A program made the position numbers and the translations under genes. A DNA stretch of 64,000 nucleotides from Ornithodoros turicata. Taxonomy: Eukaryota; Arthropoda; Arachnida; Ixodida; Argasidae. The stretch spans positions 226,120,016-226,184,015 of the forward strand of contig NC_088201.1 in assembly GCF_037126465.1 (NCBI RefSeq). Direction: 5' to 3'. The notes beneath the pieces are model-generated. The model was not told the origin of the DNA. It saw only the letters and a program-made list of their open reading frames with translations, and made no database searches. Shown one piece after another: positions 32,946 to 42,725 of the stretch (the first letter of the stretch is position 1; each line of letters begins with the position of its first letter).

Positions 32946-35900
32946 AATGGCTTCGCTATGCAGAATACACCAGCGACTCTTTGTGGTGTATTCCTCGGTT
33001 GCCCCTGCCATCATCGGGGTCGCAGAAAGGTTACTTTTTACTTTTCTCAAAGAAGTTGGCAAGTGATGAAATGTTTCAGAAGGATACTGTGGGTCATTTT
33101 TTGCAGGTCGACGTGTAAGCGAATCATGGACTTCTTTATGCGTGGTGCACTTCGAGAAAAATTGGTTGATTACCATGAACAGTGAAATTCAAACGGCTTC
33201 GTAACGTATATGTATTTTCATCTATGATGTCTTTTCCTCAGACTTTAGCACCAGTGCTCGTTGGTGTCTGTTGCCGTGTAAACGTTCGGACTGCCGGCGA
33301 TTTGCCGTGCAACTTCACTTTTGTGCCCCGTATCTTGGCAAGTTTTTTTCCTTGCCATATCATCGCGGCTCTCTCATGCTGAATTCAAACGGAAGGTATC
33401 AGCTTTTAGTCCGTTGCGCAACTCGTATCAGCAGCGAAGAGGAACGGCAATTTCTTCTTTGTCATTGTTGTTGCGGCTGGCACTATCATCAATGCGCATA
33501 GAAGCCAAGATGCGGTACCCGACGTGATAAGATGTCTGCGTGATTTCGAGTGGAGCGAACCATAGGGTGGTATATCTATATGGATACATATCTATGGGTA
33601 GATGCACTGGTGGCCAAGCTTTATCGGGAAATCTCATGATTTACAGGGGAGTGGTTGGACAAATTCAGGGGAAGTGTACATTTCTCTGGGGGGTGGGGGT
33701 AATGACCCTGGAAAGGACCGCAATTACAGCAAAGTACCTTAGCGTAAACAGCTGAGCGGTATCGTTATTAGGAATTCGCATATACAATTCGTCAATGAAA
33801 AGGTGATGGTGGTGGTGGTGGTGCTGGTGATAGGGCTTGCCGTTGCACTTGACACACCAACAGAAACAAATGAGCTTGAAAGGCGTGCAAGTTCCTCGTA
33901 CATAGTTCTTCACGAACGATTATCCCAACGTTCAGGAGCACTGAAAGTGTGGGTTTACACACTGTATTGTTGGTTTTGCTTGCATTTTCAACGTGAAAAA
34001 GAAAAAAAATTAGGGAAAGAGAAATAATTAAAATTTTTCACACAATGACCCTCGTACATAACTACTCCATCTATTTTTTTCTTTTTTTTTCTCTGCGCCT
34101 CTCTGTGCTCCGTATATAGTTTTTCGCGCATGATATCCGGAGAAGCTGCTGCTATACTGGAAGCCCATAAACTTAGTGTAATAATTAAGATGACGTCATT
34201 CTCTGCACTTGTCTCCACCATTACTTCTCAGTTACCATGTTACTTACAGTGTAGTTTATCAAAATGCACGTTCAGACCAGATCGCTATAACTACTTGTTG
34301 AGGTTCATGAGTCACAAGAACTGCTTGAATGTGAATTTACTTCCTAACGTCGACAGGAGCAGCACTAGATCGAGCAAGGGTAAAAACAATGCCTGAAAAC
34401 CTGGTTTCATTCCAAATCCTTCATTATTGGTGTGTGCGTGTGTGTGTGTGTGGGTGGGGGGCATTTATTCTATTTAGTGGTCAAGAGCCCTCGGGACACA
34501 GAATAGCTGACTGCAAGCCATACACATGCGGCCCGCGTGTGTGAGAGCCCTGATTGCCCTCATCTAAGCATTGCTTCATCTTAAGCGAGAAATAAATACT
34601 GTACTCGCGGGCGCGTAGCACTTGTTTAGCGTTATCTCTGTAGGAGCTATGCGTTATCTCTGCAGGAGCATCTCCAAGTCTGGTATTTAGTTCTGCTCCA
34701 AAATCTCTGTTCCAAAGAAGTCGCGTTTGATCAAATTATTGCCACTCGCAGACGCCACCACTCGCATCGCCACAGCACTCGCAGACGCCAAATTGTCCAT
34801 ATCTTCCATTTCATTTACTAATAACTCTGTATATAAACGTGATATCGAAGATGTCATCACTTAATTACGTATTCTGTATATTCATGCTTAATAGCTATGG
34901 GTCCGCGGCCCATACCTGTTTCCCTTGCTAGAGCCTGCGAAGTAGCGTTTGGTTAAATCATTCATTTTCAAGCGACCAAAGAACAAACAGAAGACAAGAT
35001 CACACACAAGTCGCTCTGTTGTTGTTTCGTGTTTGTTCTTTGGTCGATTGTAGATTCACACCAACCAGCCCAATCTATATACTTCAGACATTTTGCCAAA
35101 TCGTCGCCCAAGTGGCACTCACTGGCGTCAAGTTTCCTCTATTTTAGCTCGTAATAACTCTTGATACCAATTTGATACTGACGGTATCATCATAAAATAA
35201 CGTAGTCTGTGTGTCGTCTGCGGACCGTAGCTGCTCTGCTTGCTGCACTCTTAGAACTCGCATTTAGTCAATTTTTCGTCCAGAAGGCTATCACAGACGC
35301 CAACCTGCCAATTTCATCCGGCAATCTCCCGATATCTAGAAAGCCTCATGCTCGTTCCCACAGTTATACATCACTTCTTATTCTTTATCTTACGCGAATG
35401 CTCCCGGGCGTGTTATCGGTGTTCTTATCACGTCGGAGCGCGAAAAGGGAATTGTTCGCCTCAGATATGTCCTCCTCTCCCTGCCCAGATCTGTTCCTCT
35501 TCACGTACTCACGCACCACCCTGTAAACTTAGCTTCCTTGCGTAGTCCTCTGCTATCAGGTCAAGCAGGGTTTCAGAGGGGGTGTCCCTGAATGCTGCTC
35601 TTGTCCCTCTCCAAACTCCGCAGTGCAGCACATTCGAAAGCCAAGTGCATTGGGGATAGTCGGTGGTCGTATTATCAAGAATCCCTGTCCGTGTGCCCTC
35701 CGTGTCCCTATTATCGTAGCTTGAGGTATGTTCCCAATAGACCTGTTGCTCTGGGCCAGGTGGCGCAAGTGAGCAGCAACATCAGCACCCCAAATTATGC
35801 AACACTCCCTAGTTTAGCAGACGACACGGCACTTTCAAATACACGGTCCCGAGTTGTTCGCAGTTTTCAAGAAGCACCGTTTTTTTCTGTTGATTTCCTA

Positions 35901-36090
35901 CAGGTTTTGTAGCTTTCCTTGGCACCATACCGTTTGAAACACCATGCAAAACCCGCTGATGAAACTTCTTACTGTCTGGATCCGTGGCCGCTTGGGCCAG
36001 AAATGGCGCTGTGCAAACTTCAGTACAACAGCCCTATAAAGCTGACACAGATAAGCCAGCCCATCCTTAGCCTGGCTCGTTTCCGTACAT
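32946..36090. other. No gene recognised; microsatellites
   Basis: Contains a GGT run at about 33807-33831, a GT run at 34436 and poly-T tracts. The minus strand at about 35530-35830 has a stretch (GTRAAFRDTPSETLLDLIAE) that could be the C-terminal remnant of a non-LTR element, but I cannot name the family. Confidence 0.4.
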
Positions 36091-36280
36091 TGTGCTGGAT
36101 AGTAACTGTTTCCTTGCCTTCCCTTTCCCCGTCGGAACAATGACGTTTGCTAGGGAGGACAAGATAAAAAAAGGCGCGGCAAATACATGTGTTTGGCGTA
36201 CGGCTTCACGTGTTGAATTCATTTTACAAGGAAAAAGGTACAACAGTTTCTGCCTGCTTTCTCCCTGGTTCCTCCGCGAT

Positions 36281-37231
36281 ATGTCGAACCGCTACTCCGC
36301 AAAAGAGAAAACAAACATGATGTTGGCGCTCGGCGCCGCCAACATGAACTGTGACGCGGCTGTAGTTTTTTTTTTTTTTTATAATCAGCGCTATGATAGT
36401 AAACGTTGCCCATGCGCACGGACGATCCGTCGCCTGTACGAGCGGCTGAATGAGACCGGCTCTATGAAGACCGCTGTACGGCGTCACCGGCCAAGTCACT
36501 CCGCGGCAGCTGTCCTTGGCGTCGTTTCGGAGACCCCACAAGCATCTTTGCGGCAGATTAAGGTTGCAACAGGAGTCCCTCGTTCAACAGCGTGGGATAT
36601 GCTTCACAAAGCGAAGCACCACCCGTACCACGTGAGCCTCCACCAGCAGCTCAACGACGACGACTTTGCCAAGAGGCTAGACTTTTGCAACTGGGTCCTC
36701 AGTATGCACTGCGGGCGGGGCAACTTCTGCGAAAACGTGCTCTGGACGGACGAAGCACATTTTACGCGAGATGCGCAAGTGAACATCCATAATGCTCATT
36801 ATTGGAGCACGGAGAACTCTCATTGGTTACGGGAATCCAAGCACCAGGTGAAATGGTCCTCCAGGGTTTGGATTGGTATATTTAATGGCGGCATACTCGG
36901 TCCTGTGTATTACAGCGGTGGCCTGACAGCGCAGCGTTATGCGCACGAAATACTCATGAATACAGTATTCGACTTTGTAGAAGAATTGCCCTTAAGCAAA
37001 CGCGCCGCGATGTGGTTTCAGCATGATGGCGCCCCACCACACTCGTCTGGCAGTGCCAAAAGATCTTTGAACAACCTCTTCGGGGATAAGTGGATTGGCA
37101 GTCATGGGCCGGTTCCCTGGCCACCGAGGTCCCCAGATCTGACCCCACTGGACTTCTACTTGTGGGGCAGAATCACGGACGCAGTGTACCAAACGGAGTC
37201 CACAACGCCAGAAGAACTGCAGAAAAAATAA
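36281..37231 (+). pseudogene. Mariner-superfamily transposase, DD41D spacing, truncated by one base deletion
   Basis: Start at MSNRYSAKEK, which aligns with the usual N-terminus of this group. A helix-turn-helix half follows (ARTIRRLYERLNETGSM; ASLRQIKVATGVPRSTAWDM). Catalytic residues: VLWTDEAHF (first D), MWFQHDGAPPHSS (second D), WPPRSPDLTPLDFYLWG (third D). The second and third aspartates are separated by 41 residues, the spacing of rosa/Visitor-type elements in the IS630-Tc1-mariner superfamily. A T tract of 19-20 codes FFFFF inside the N-terminal domain where relatives have an ordinary sequence. At the end, gcagaaaaaataacc lacks one C present in the left copy, creating a stop and removing about 45 residues whose code survives in another frame to 37366. 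No 5' inverted repeat was found. Confidence 0.9.
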
Positions 37232-37932
37232 CCGCCCTCAGCCGTACCATCCCGCGACAAGAGCTAAAGAATGCTGCAAGAAATGTATTTTACAAACGCC
37301 AGTTGTGTATCGGCGAAGACGGCAGGCACTTGGAATACTTTTTTAAATTTTGTTTTTATCGAGAATAAAAGGTTACAAGACTGTGGTTGTGTCCAAAGCG
37401 CAATCTAACCGTGTGACTCCGCTTATCGGCGATTAATAATAGGATTGCGGTCTGTTACCGGTTTTGTTTTCTTCTTTCTTCCTGCTTTCTTCGCAAAAGG
37501 AGGCCCCTGGGCGGAGCTTGTATCCGCGGCGAAGCGAAGGCCGCAAGAGCGCTCAACTTTGCGATAGTATTGCGGGTGCTTGTTGGGTACCAATTTTTCG
37601 CTGAAAAACGTGCGCAAAATCAACTAATTTGGCTGCTATAGGCTATTCCAGACATGCCCTTTCCAATTCCGGCAGAAAAACGTGATGTTCCCCTGGCATT
37701 TTTCAGAAATTAATTAGCAAAACTACACTAACTAATTAATTACACTAACGAAAATCATTACAGTAGGTCGCAAAATCCTTCAGGACTTTCATAAAGCAAG
37801 TCCCATACTTTTATCTGGCGCATTATGGCCATAGTTGTCGATGCGCCATAAAAAAAAAAATCCTAACCATACTTTTATCAACCCTAGTTTTTTTTAGTGA
37901 TTTTTTCACACTTCCTCGCCGGACACCGTGTA
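37232..37932 (+). mobile_element. Mariner 3' region and right inverted terminal repeat
   Basis: Remaining transposase codons out of frame to about 37366, AT-rich 3' region mirrored at 27186-27840, and the terminal repeat cctcgccggacaccgtgta ending at TA 37931-37932. A 51-bp retroposon-like insertion interrupts it at 37816-37866. Confidence 0.85.
37816..37866 (+). mobile_element. 51-bp mini-insertion with 13-bp target duplication and poly(A)
   Basis: Flanked by ccatacttttatc at 37803-37815 and 37867-37879. The insert contains TGGCGCAT ... ATGCGCCA (8-bp inverted arms), then A11. Duplication plus A tail indicates retroposition of a tiny RNA or of a severely 5'-truncated one. Confidence 0.75.
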
Positions 37933-37973
37933 TGTACATTGACAGAATGCCGTAAATGCAGGCTAGCTGGTGG

Positions 37974-38057
37974 ATAAATTCCATGACAAGCAAGCATGAG
38001 CGATGTTTTGTTTACCTGTTTTGCCCATCGCTCAGGCTTGCCTATCATGGAATTTAC
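37974..38057. repeat. 84-bp imperfect hairpin at the start of the hammerhead array
   Basis: Arms ataaattccatgacaagcaa... (37974-38005) and its complement ...catggaatttac (38026-38057) pair with three mismatches around a 20-base loop. The left flank gcaggctagctggt recurs, together with tccatg, beside the PLE terminus at 15365-15390. Confidence 0.8.
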
Positions 38058-38177
38058 CCTGTATGTGCTTGCTGGCTTGCGCTGCGGCTTCCACAGGGTT
38101 CCGCTGTCACCGTGGAACATTGACGTCTCGCCGAGACGCACTGTTAGTGCCGACCCAAGATCGTGTCACTTCCCTAC

Positions 38178-38222
38178 GCCGCGCTGACGAGTCCCAGGTA
38201 GGACGAAACAGCTGTACTCGGC
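38178..38222 (+). ncRNA. Hammerhead ribozyme 1 (type I, minimal)
   Basis: GCCGCG (helix I), CUGACGA core, GUCC-caggua-GGAC helix II, GAA, ACAGCUGU helix III, A at the cleavage site, CUCGGC (helix I). One C-U mismatch at the second pair of helix I; core and helix II complete. Confidence 0.82.
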
Positions 38223-38534
38223 TGGGAGTGCACGATGAAATTGTAAACATATGCTCGTCGTGCAGCCATAGAGCCTTAGCTATTTCTCCTTTGTATATGT
38301 ACTTGCTCGCTTGCACTGCGGCCACCACAGGTGACGCTGTCACCGTGGAACCCCCTAACCCTTCTTATTCCACTTTCCTTTCTTTCTTAACTACTTCGCT
38401 TACTCTTTTCCTCCCATACTCCCTTCCCTTGGAAATGTAACTTGCCGCCCTTATGCTGAGTAGGCAGACCACATTTATTTTTCTTAATAAACGTCACTAC
38501 CACCACCACCACCAAGATGGTGTCACTTCCTTAC

Positions 38535-38579
38535 GCCGAGCTGACGAGTCCCAAGTAGGAAGAAACAGCTGTACTTGGC
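38535..38579 (+). ncRNA. Hammerhead ribozyme 2 (type I)
   Basis: Helix I GCCGAG/CUUGGC fully paired (one G-U). Core CUGACGA intact. Helix II closes with G-A instead of G-C (GGAA). Helix III ACAGCUGU. Confidence 0.8.
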
Positions 38580-38894
38580 TGGGACTGCACGATAAAATAG
38601 TAAACATATGCTCGTCGTGCAGCCATAGAGCCTTAGCTATTTCTCCTTTGTATATGAACTTGCTCGCTTGCACTGCGGCCTTCACAGGTGGCGCTGTCAC
38701 CGTGGAACCCCCTAACCCCTCTTATTCCTCTTTCGTGTATTTCTTAACTACTTCGCTTATTTTTTTTTTCCTCCCTTGCTCCCCTCCGTTGGAAACGTAA
38801 CTTGCCGCCATTATTCTGAGCAGGCAGACCACATTTCTTTTTCTTACTAAACGTCACTACCACCACCACCACCAAGATCGTGTCACTTCCCTAC

Positions 38895-38939
38895 GCCGCG
38901 CTAACGAGTCCCAAGTAGGACGAAACAGCTGTACTCGGC
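38895..38939 (+). ncRNA. Hammerhead ribozyme 3, core mutated
   Basis: Core reads CUAACGA; the invariant G5 is A, which abolishes cleavage in characterised hammerheads. The rest of the fold is as in copy 4. Confidence 0.75.
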
Positions 38940-39251
38940 TGGGAGTGCACGATCAAATTGTAAACCTATGCTCGTCGCGCAGCCATAGAGCCTTAGCTAT
39001 TTCTCGTTTGTATATGTACTTCATCGCTTGCAATGCGGCCTCTACAGGTGGCGCTGTCACCTTGGAACCCCCTAACCCATCTTTTTCTTCTTTCCTTTCT
39101 TTCTTAACTACTTCGCTTATTCTTTTCCTCCCTTGCTTCCCTCCCTTAGAAATGTAACTTGCCGCCATTATTCTGAGTAGGCAGACCACATTTCTTTTTC
39201 TTAATAAATGTCACTACCACCACCACCGCCAAGATCGTGTCACTTGCCTAC

Positions 39252-39296
39252 GCCGCGCTGACGAGTCCCAAGTAGGACGAAACAGCTGTACTCGGC
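39252..39296 (+). ncRNA. Hammerhead ribozyme 4 (type I)
   Basis: Core CUGACGA, helix II GUCC/GGAC, GAA, helix III ACAGCUGU all intact. One C-U mismatch in helix I. Predicted cut between A39290 and C39291. Confidence 0.83.
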
Positions 39297-39608
39297 TGGG
39301 AGTGTACGGTCAAATTATAAACATATGCTCGTCGTGCAGCCATAGAGCCTTAGGTATTTCTCGTTTGTATATGTACTTGCTCGCTTGCACTTCGGCCTCC
39401 ACAGGTGGCGCTGTCACCGTGGAACCCCCTAAGCCCTCTTATTCCTCTTTCCTTTCTTTCTTAACTACTTCGCTTATTATTTTCCTCCCTTACGCCCCTC
39501 CCTTGGAAATGTAACTTGCCGCCGTTATTCTGAGTAGGCAGACCACGTTTATTTTTCTTAATAAATGTCACTACTACCACCACCGCCAAGATCGTGTCAC
39601 TTCCCTAC

Positions 39609-39653
39609 GCCGCGCTGACGAGTCCCAAGTAGGATGAAACAGCTGTACTCGGC
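39609..39653 (+). ncRNA. Hammerhead ribozyme 5 (type I)
   Basis: As copy 4 except that helix II closes with G-U (GGAU). Core intact. Confidence 0.82.
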
Positions 39654-39965
39654 TGGGAGTGCACGATGAAATTGTAAACATATGCTCGTCGTGCAGCCAT
39701 AGAGCCTTAGCTATTTCTCCTTTGTTTATGTACTTGCTCGCTTGCACTTCGGCCTCCACAGGTGGCGCTGTCACCGTGGAACCCCCTAACACCTCTTATT
39801 CCTCTTTCCTTTCTTTCTTAACTACTTCGCTTATTCTTTTCCTCCCTTACTCCCCTCCCTTGGAAATGTAACTTGCCGCCATTATTCTGAGGAGGCAGAC
39901 CACATTTCTTTTTCTTAATAAACGTCACTACCACAACCACCACCAAGATCGTGTCACTTCCCTAC

Positions 39966-40010
39966 GCCGGGCTGACGAGTCCCAAGTAGGACGAAACAGG
40001 TGTACTTGGC
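39966..40010 (+). ncRNA. Hammerhead ribozyme 6 (type I), array end
   Basis: Core and helix II intact; helix I GCCGGG/CUUGGC fully paired with two G-U pairs; helix III ACAGGUGU still pairs ACA with UGU. The most complete fold, directly before the array is truncated. Confidence 0.83.
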
Positions 40011-40134
40011 TGGGAGTGCACGATCAACTAGTAAACATACACACACACATATATATATGTATGATTAATGTATCCAATTTAATGAAAGTGTTTCTCTCTA
40101 TCTGTTCTTGTTAACATCTATATCTCCAAATTTG

Positions 40135-40250
40135 GAAGCTCGTGCAACAACAACAATAAATGACAGAGAAGTCATGATGACATGGAATGTTTACCCCTGG
40201 TGGCCACAAGACCCTGCCCTACTTCACAGAAGTTAATATCAGAAACACGT
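40135..40250 (+). repeat. Interspersed repeat shared with 44265-44370
   Basis: acaacaacaataaatga, ggaatgtttacccctggtgg, ccacaagaccctgccctact and tcacagaagttaatatcaga correspond in order to the 44.3 kb copy. Family unknown. Confidence 0.6.
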
Positions 40251-40452
40251 AGAAAAGTTACAGATATCTATATGATAACCTATACTATTTTGTAAGGTAA
40301 AATGAACGAGAAATTGGCCGCGCATCGAATAAATGATGCTGAATTCGAGAAGAAATAATGGGCAATACTCCTCCGACAGCGGAACGGCATAAATAATACA
40401 CTCTAAAAACAGAACTGCACTTCATAGCACGCTGTGCTCTAACTATTGCCAA

Positions 40453-40593
40453 GAATGATAGGGTTATATCGCTTCTGATTCGAAGAGAGAGGGGGCGTAC
40501 GCCTTTTTGTGGCAATTTTCATGTAGCGAAATTGGCACAAAAAGGCGTACGCCCTCCTCTCTCCTCGAATCAGAAGCGATAACCATATCATTC
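40453..40593. repeat. 141-bp hairpin element
   Basis: Arms from gaatgatagggttatatcgc and its complement enclose gggggcgtacgcctttttgtg/cacaaaaaggcgtacgccc and continue inwards to a 7-base loop (atgtagc). A few indels separate the arms. MITE-like or a PLE-type head-to-head junction. Confidence 0.88.
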
Positions 40594-40630
40594 GCGGCAA
40601 TGGTTGGCGCACGGCGTCCTATGCGGTGAA

Positions 40631-40694
40631 GACAAAAAAGGAAGACAGGACTACTGCTAGTCCTGTAGCAGTCGTCCTGTCTTCCTTCTTTGTC
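40631..40694. repeat. 64-bp hairpin
   Basis: gacaaaaaaggaagacagga... pairs with ...tcctgtcttccttctttgtc over 28 bases with two mismatches around an 8-base spacer, about 40 bases after the larger hairpin. Confidence 0.85.
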
Positions 40695-41334
40695 CGCGTC
40701 CTTGTGCATCTTAGTCACGATGAATGTACACCAACTACCCCTCCTCCACAGACTCCTTGATTATATGCGGTGAAGTCCTGTTTTCAGACTGTAGTTCATG
40801 AACTTGGTGGAAGTGATGTTCCAACGGAACACGTAAATGGACGTTTATCCTGTTCTAAGTCTGACGGGCAGCTTACTTATAACCGCTGTTAATTCTTTTT
40901 TTTTTTTGGGGGGGTGGGGGGTGGGGGTTTAGAACTCCCAAAGAAATCACATAATTTGCCCTACTTACAAACTGTCCTGTAGCTGGACACATACCCAACC
41001 TGACCTCCCCGTCTTTGGTCTTCGTTCCATTCCCCCAGCCCATCCCTTGCGCTCACTTTGCCTCCTCACGTGACATATGACGCACGCCATGAGGAGGGAG
41101 CCTGTGTGACTGGCACTGCAGCCGAAAAGGGTCTCCCTTCTAGGTCTCCCCACAGAAGGTTTTTGAGAGAGACCCTTTTCATAACGTATTGCGGGAACTG
41201 TGTCAGCAATCCATCCGTAATCCTCGGTCCGGCCCTGAGCAGAGCTCTCGTTCTCTATAACTGACCTCCAGTTTTGTCCTCAGCTGGTTGTTTTTCTTCC
41301 ATCTGTTTGGCAATATATTTCTTGTATGTGAGGT

Positions 41335-41740
41335 GAAATTTTCAGCTGCGTTTGAGACGTCATGTTGTGTCTGTTCCTTCGTGTTCCCTACTCTCGGGGT
41401 TTTACATTATGCACGTTGAGTGTATGCAGAGGAAACTATGCAAAATACTTTGTATATGTAGCAAGTATAGAGATATGTTCCCCTTCCGCATTAAGTTATT
41501 ACTGTATATTTTCCTAATTTTCTCGCATCATAACTACTGTCATTTAATCTGGGGGACAACTTCAAGGACTAATTTGAAACGTCTGTTAGTTTTACAAAAA
41601 AGGTAATTCGCGCACTTGCAAATACAGGACGTCGTGGGACTACAGAATGTTTGTTTCAACTTCACAATATTATGTTTTCTACATATATGAACACAGACTC
41701 AACGCAGATACTCCTCAATTTTTGAACTAATTAAACAAGA
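41335..41740 (+). pseudogene. LINE C-terminal fragment (CR1/Jockey type)
   Basis: Contains YCHLIWGTTSRTNLKRLLVL followed by QKR, a stop, and then RALANTGRRGTTECLFQL in another phase. The W-G-x-T-x-x-x-x-L-x-x-L-x-x-L-Q-K-x-x-x-R pattern is the conserved domain after the reverse transcriptase in CR1/Jockey-group LINEs. Only about 100 codons remain, on the strand opposite to its LINE neighbour. Confidence 0.7.
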
Positions 41741-42725
41741 ACGAAATATAACCTCGTACATTATTAGCCATCAAATTAACTGGAAAGTTCAGCATGTCCG
41801 GACCAACGACGGATGCCAATCATTATTATACCGTTACCTGTAAGTACCGTTCCTGCTGCTTGAACTGGAAAAAGTCGGTCAATAATCTTTGATGTATCGG
41901 CAAACAATTCCCGATTTTGGAGTCGGAATAAGACACTGAATGAACACCAAAGTTCGATCACGAAGGAGGCGGTTGTGGGTAACACGGCAGTTTGACATCG
42001 TAGGGGGTAAGGTGTTCGAAAATGATTGATTGAGATTAAATGACCTGAAACCATACTATGATACAGCTTGTACACTGGAATTGCAACGTTGTATATCACG
42101 AGGATGTAAATATCTTGAAGACGCAGACAATGGAAAGCGAAATATTTAGAATCATGGGGGGATGTAGACAAGATAATCCGCAAGGTTCTCTTCTGGGCAA
42201 TTAGAAGTGGATCGGGATTAGAAGAATAAATAAGACCGTACACCCGCAAGGCATAAAAATATGTGAATGAATTAGGGCACAGTATACCATAAGAAGAATA
42301 TGATTAGGAAGAAGTTGTCTAAGCCTAGAAAGTGCGTATAAACCTGGAGGAGTCCTGGACCGAAGAAAACTGATATGATCATCCCAACATAAATTTTCCT
42401 GGATAATGACTCCTAAGAACATGACTGAAGGAACCCTTTGAAGAGCGCAGCTAGAAAAATATAAAATCTCTTGTTCGAAGTCAAGAGGCCTTTGGCGTGG
42501 GCGTAAAAGTACGTATGAGGTTTTCTGAATATTGGGGAACAATTCATTAAGTAACAGCCAAGGGGAGAACCTACTTAAATCATTATTAGCTTGAGCAAAG
42601 AGAACAGAAGGGCTAACCGCATCCAGAAAAAGGGTAGTGTCGTCAGCGTAAGGGAAGCAATTTTCTGACAAATTGTCAGGCAGATCATTAATGTAAACAA
42701 GAAATAAAGAAAGGTCACAGAATAG

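Larger units (their letters stand above)
38060..40032 (+). repeat. Tandem array, 357-bp unit, each with a hammerhead ribozyme
   Basis: Hammerhead cores at 38184, 38541, 38901, 39258, 39615 and 39972 are spaced 357, 360, 357, 357 and 357 bases. A unit holds the ribozyme, a segment open for 70 codons, gtggcgctgtcaccgtggaa, cttaactacttcgctt, an aataaa signal and a CAC/ACC microsatellite. The first unit is partial and rearranged before 38165 and the last is cut off at about 40032 in a CA/TA run. Organisation fits animal retrozymes, whose RNA self-cleaves to monomers and circularises. Confidence 0.92.
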
